Source: Candidatus Anammoximicrobium sp. (GTDB lineage: Bacteria > Planctomycetota > Planctomycetia > Pirellulales > Pirellulaceae). From it: DNA of 38,412 bases. The translations under genes were made by a program, and so were the position numbers. The stretch lies in assembly GCA_012515235.1 (NCBI GenBank), contig JAAYYU010000267.1, positions 1-38,412 on the forward strand, in the 5' to 3' direction. The notes under the pieces were generated by a model, which did not search any database, was not told the origin of the DNA, and was given only the letters and a program-made list of their open reading frames with translations. Below, one piece after another: positions 36,963 through 38,412 of the stretch; the stretch's first letter is position 1, and each line of letters starts with the position of its first letter.

Positions 36963-37827
36963 TCCTGCGGCCAGTGGCCAAGCATCATGCATCCCCGCCC
37001 CGTCGTCGCGCAGACGCCGGGGCGGGGATGCTCTTTGCGCGGCGGGCGCTTTCCTTGCCCCGCTGAGGTGCGCGGCATTTCGCAACGGTCGGCATGGTTC
37101 GAAGTCGCGTTACGAAGACGCTCAGGTCTTGAATCCCGCGACGGTTTCCCGGCCAAGTACAACTGGTGCCGCTCGGCGACTCGGCCTGACTAGACATCAC
37201 CCTGGTGGATCAGGATGCCAACGCGATGCTGCAGCGTTTCGCCCTTCTTTCCAGTGAAGAGCCTTCCGCTGCAATCGTCGGCGCGGCATGGGCCGAAGGT
37301 CTCGCACTCGCGTGTCAGCCAGCGTCCGCACGTCCGAGAAGCATCCCAACCCGTTTCACGGATGGCACCAGCCTTTGACACCGGACCTGCCTTCGACACT
37401 CGCGTTCGGCGCTCGGCTCATCGCACTTGCCCCAACACCCGCCCGCCACCGCGAAAGCCAATGCTACTTGCAACTGCGATTGCCTGATACACATGCAAGC
37501 TGCAACGGAATCATCGCGAATCCAAACACTAGGTCACAAGTTGCAATTTCTTCAGCAGCAAGCACTTGGGGCGCAATTCGATCATAATATCCGCTTGGGC
37601 ACAGCGATTGCCAGCAGTGCCTGGGGGGGTATGTTATGTCCGCATCTCCTCCCCCACGGCCTGAAGGCGTGAGGCGGCTTGACGGTGGCGGTCGGTTGGT
37701 GCGACCAACGGCGCCTCGTTGGCAGCGGAGTCGCGGCACGCACTTGGGCGTACCGAGACGAAGAAAGAGTTGGGTTCTGCAACCCGTAGTATCACCGTAA
37801 CTCAGTTTTGTAGGAGGTTAGATCAAC
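36963..37827. other. Gene-free region after superoxide reductase
   Basis: Apart from the terminator at 36989-37036, these 865 bases show only short open frames without domains, and two small hairpins (37695-37709 and 37772-37785) upstream of the Cys-rich gene. No tRNA or conserved RNA was recognised. Confidence 0.5.
36989..37036 (+). terminator. Intrinsic terminator of superoxide reductase gene
   Basis: A 14-bp GC-rich stem (36989-37002 with 37018-37031) with a 15-nt loop is followed by tcttt. It begins 27 nt after the stop codon. Confidence 0.8.
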
Positions 37828-38370
37828 ATGATGTATCGACTCATTCTTGTTCTCGTCGCCTTGGCCGTAGTTGTACTGGTCGGCGGGCAGGCATTGGCGG
37901 GGCACGGCTACGCGTCCACAACGTGTGCGCCCCCGACAACGTGTGCACCCATGACAACGTGCGCTCCGATGACAACCTGCGCTCCGATGACAACCTGTGC
38001 ACCGATGACAACCTGTGCACCCAAGACGACGTGTGCGCCGGCTACCACGTGCGCTCCGGCGACGACCTGTGGTCCAAGGGTTCGCGTCTGGCGCGCTCCC
38101 ATGACCACCTGTGCTCCCACGACCACGTGCGCTCCGGCGACCACCTGTGCCCCGAAGACCACCTGTTCGCCCGTCACCACCAGCGCTCCGGCGACGACTT
38201 GCGGCCCGCGAGTCGTCTGCCGCCCGCGTATTGTGCTCTGCCGCCCGGCGACCACGTGTGCTCCGGTCGACTGCTGCGTTCCCGTGACGACCAGCGCTCC
38301 GGTGGTTGTGCAGAAGGGCGAGGCGGTGCAGAAGAGCGTCATCCAGAAGGGTGAAGCGAGCCAGAAGTAG
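37828..38370 (+). CDS. Secreted Cys-rich protein of TTCAPx hexapeptide repeats
   Basis: This 180-residue protein has a signal peptide (MMYRLILVLVALAVVVLVGG, cleavage likely after ALA near residue 24). The mature part is mostly the hexapeptide T-T-C-A-P-x: eight consecutive copies from residue 31, then TTCGPR, and a second block from residue 93 with TTCAPT, TTCAPA, TTCAPK and variants. About 19 cysteines occur at six-residue spacing. The C terminus (VVVQKGEAVQKSVIQKGE) is basic and Lys/Gln-rich. AGGAGG (37812-37817) precedes ATG 37828. It resembles no enzyme. Planctomycete proteinaceous walls are known to be Cys-rich, so a disulfide-linked structural envelope protein is an attractive inference. 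A metal-binding role is the alternative. Confidence 0.85.
   Translation: MMYRLILVLVALAVVVLVGGQALAGHGYASTTCAPPTTCAPMTTCAPMTTCAPMTTCAPMTTCAPKTTCAPATTCAPATTCGPRVRVWRAPMTTCAPTTTCAPATTCAPKTTCSPVTTSAPATTCGPRVVCRPRIVLCRPATTCAPVDCCVPVTTSAPVVVQKGEAVQKSVIQKGEASQK
37918..38211 (+). repeat. 18-bp coding repeats of the Cys-rich protein
   Basis: Nine 18-bp units encoding TTCxPx run from 37918 to 38079, and six from 38104 to 38211. Adjacent units share long identical stretches with changes at third positions, which suggests growth by slippage. There is no spacer, so this is not a CRISPR array. Confidence 0.85.
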
Positions 38371-38412
38371 GTTGGGAGGCTCGACGCAAAGAACCCGGCG
38401 TTGGGCTTGGCC

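Noticed and set aside
37090..37125. ggttcgaagtc resembling a tRNA T-arm
   Set aside because: No acceptor stem, anticodon arm or CCA end could be matched around it.
37190..37739. Several short open frames on both strands after the superoxide reductase gene
   Set aside because: They overlap each other, have no recognisable motif and no good ribosome binding site.
37918..38211. Possible CRISPR-like array
   Set aside because: The 18-bp repeats are contiguous, have no spacers and code in frame for TTCAPx peptides.

Overview
The window looks like a piece of a GC-rich chromosome from the phylum Planctomycetota, most likely a Pirellulales-like lineage. This rests on gene content only: two DUF1559 prepilin-like proteins with small partner lipoproteins, an ECF sigma factor fused by ATGA overlap to a membrane Ser/Thr kinase, PD40/TPR proteins carrying CxxCH motifs, an EF-hand-bearing efflux adaptor, and a GC bias that leaves long meaningless open frames antisense to nearly every gene. 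No rRNA, tRNA, CRISPR array, transposase gene or phage gene was found.

Layout. 1-3770: translation genes rplT, pheS and pheT, with a clear terminator after rplT and a small inverted-repeat element between pheS and pheT. 3881-6918 (minus): ECF sigma factor and a receptor-type Ser/Thr kinase. 7337-9911: a GspE/PilB-type secretion or pilus ATPase, then a secreted Spy-like protein whose core resembles the C-terminal domain of the kinase. 10586-17996: a four-gene MacAB-TolC-like export system (outer-membrane lipoprotein, EF-hand adaptor, FtsX-type permease, ATPase).

18402-30696 is the most unusual part. A three-gene cassette (DUF1559 prepilin-like protein, small lipoprotein, CxxCH-PD40-TPR protein) occurs twice, in opposite orientation, converging on a centre at about 22980. 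The minus-strand copy continues into two more genes: a multi-pass membrane protein with a TPR-like tail, and a third CxxCH-PD40 protein without TPRs. The CxxCH motifs predict covalent haem on periplasmic beta-propellers, and the DUF1559 proteins predict type II/IV-pilus-like export. Together the region suggests a surface or periplasmic redox-linked complex of unknown function.

30697-38412: a gene-poor stretch with a nested palindromic MITE-like element, csrA with an unusual C-terminal extension, a degenerate AddB-like nuclease, an orphan HlyD-type adaptor, a Tat-exported superoxide reductase, and a secreted Cys-rich protein built from TTCAPx hexapeptides. Short elements with GGGGTCAGG ends lie at three sites and resemble REP/RAYT-type repeats. 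All functional statements come from reading motifs by eye; no database search was run.
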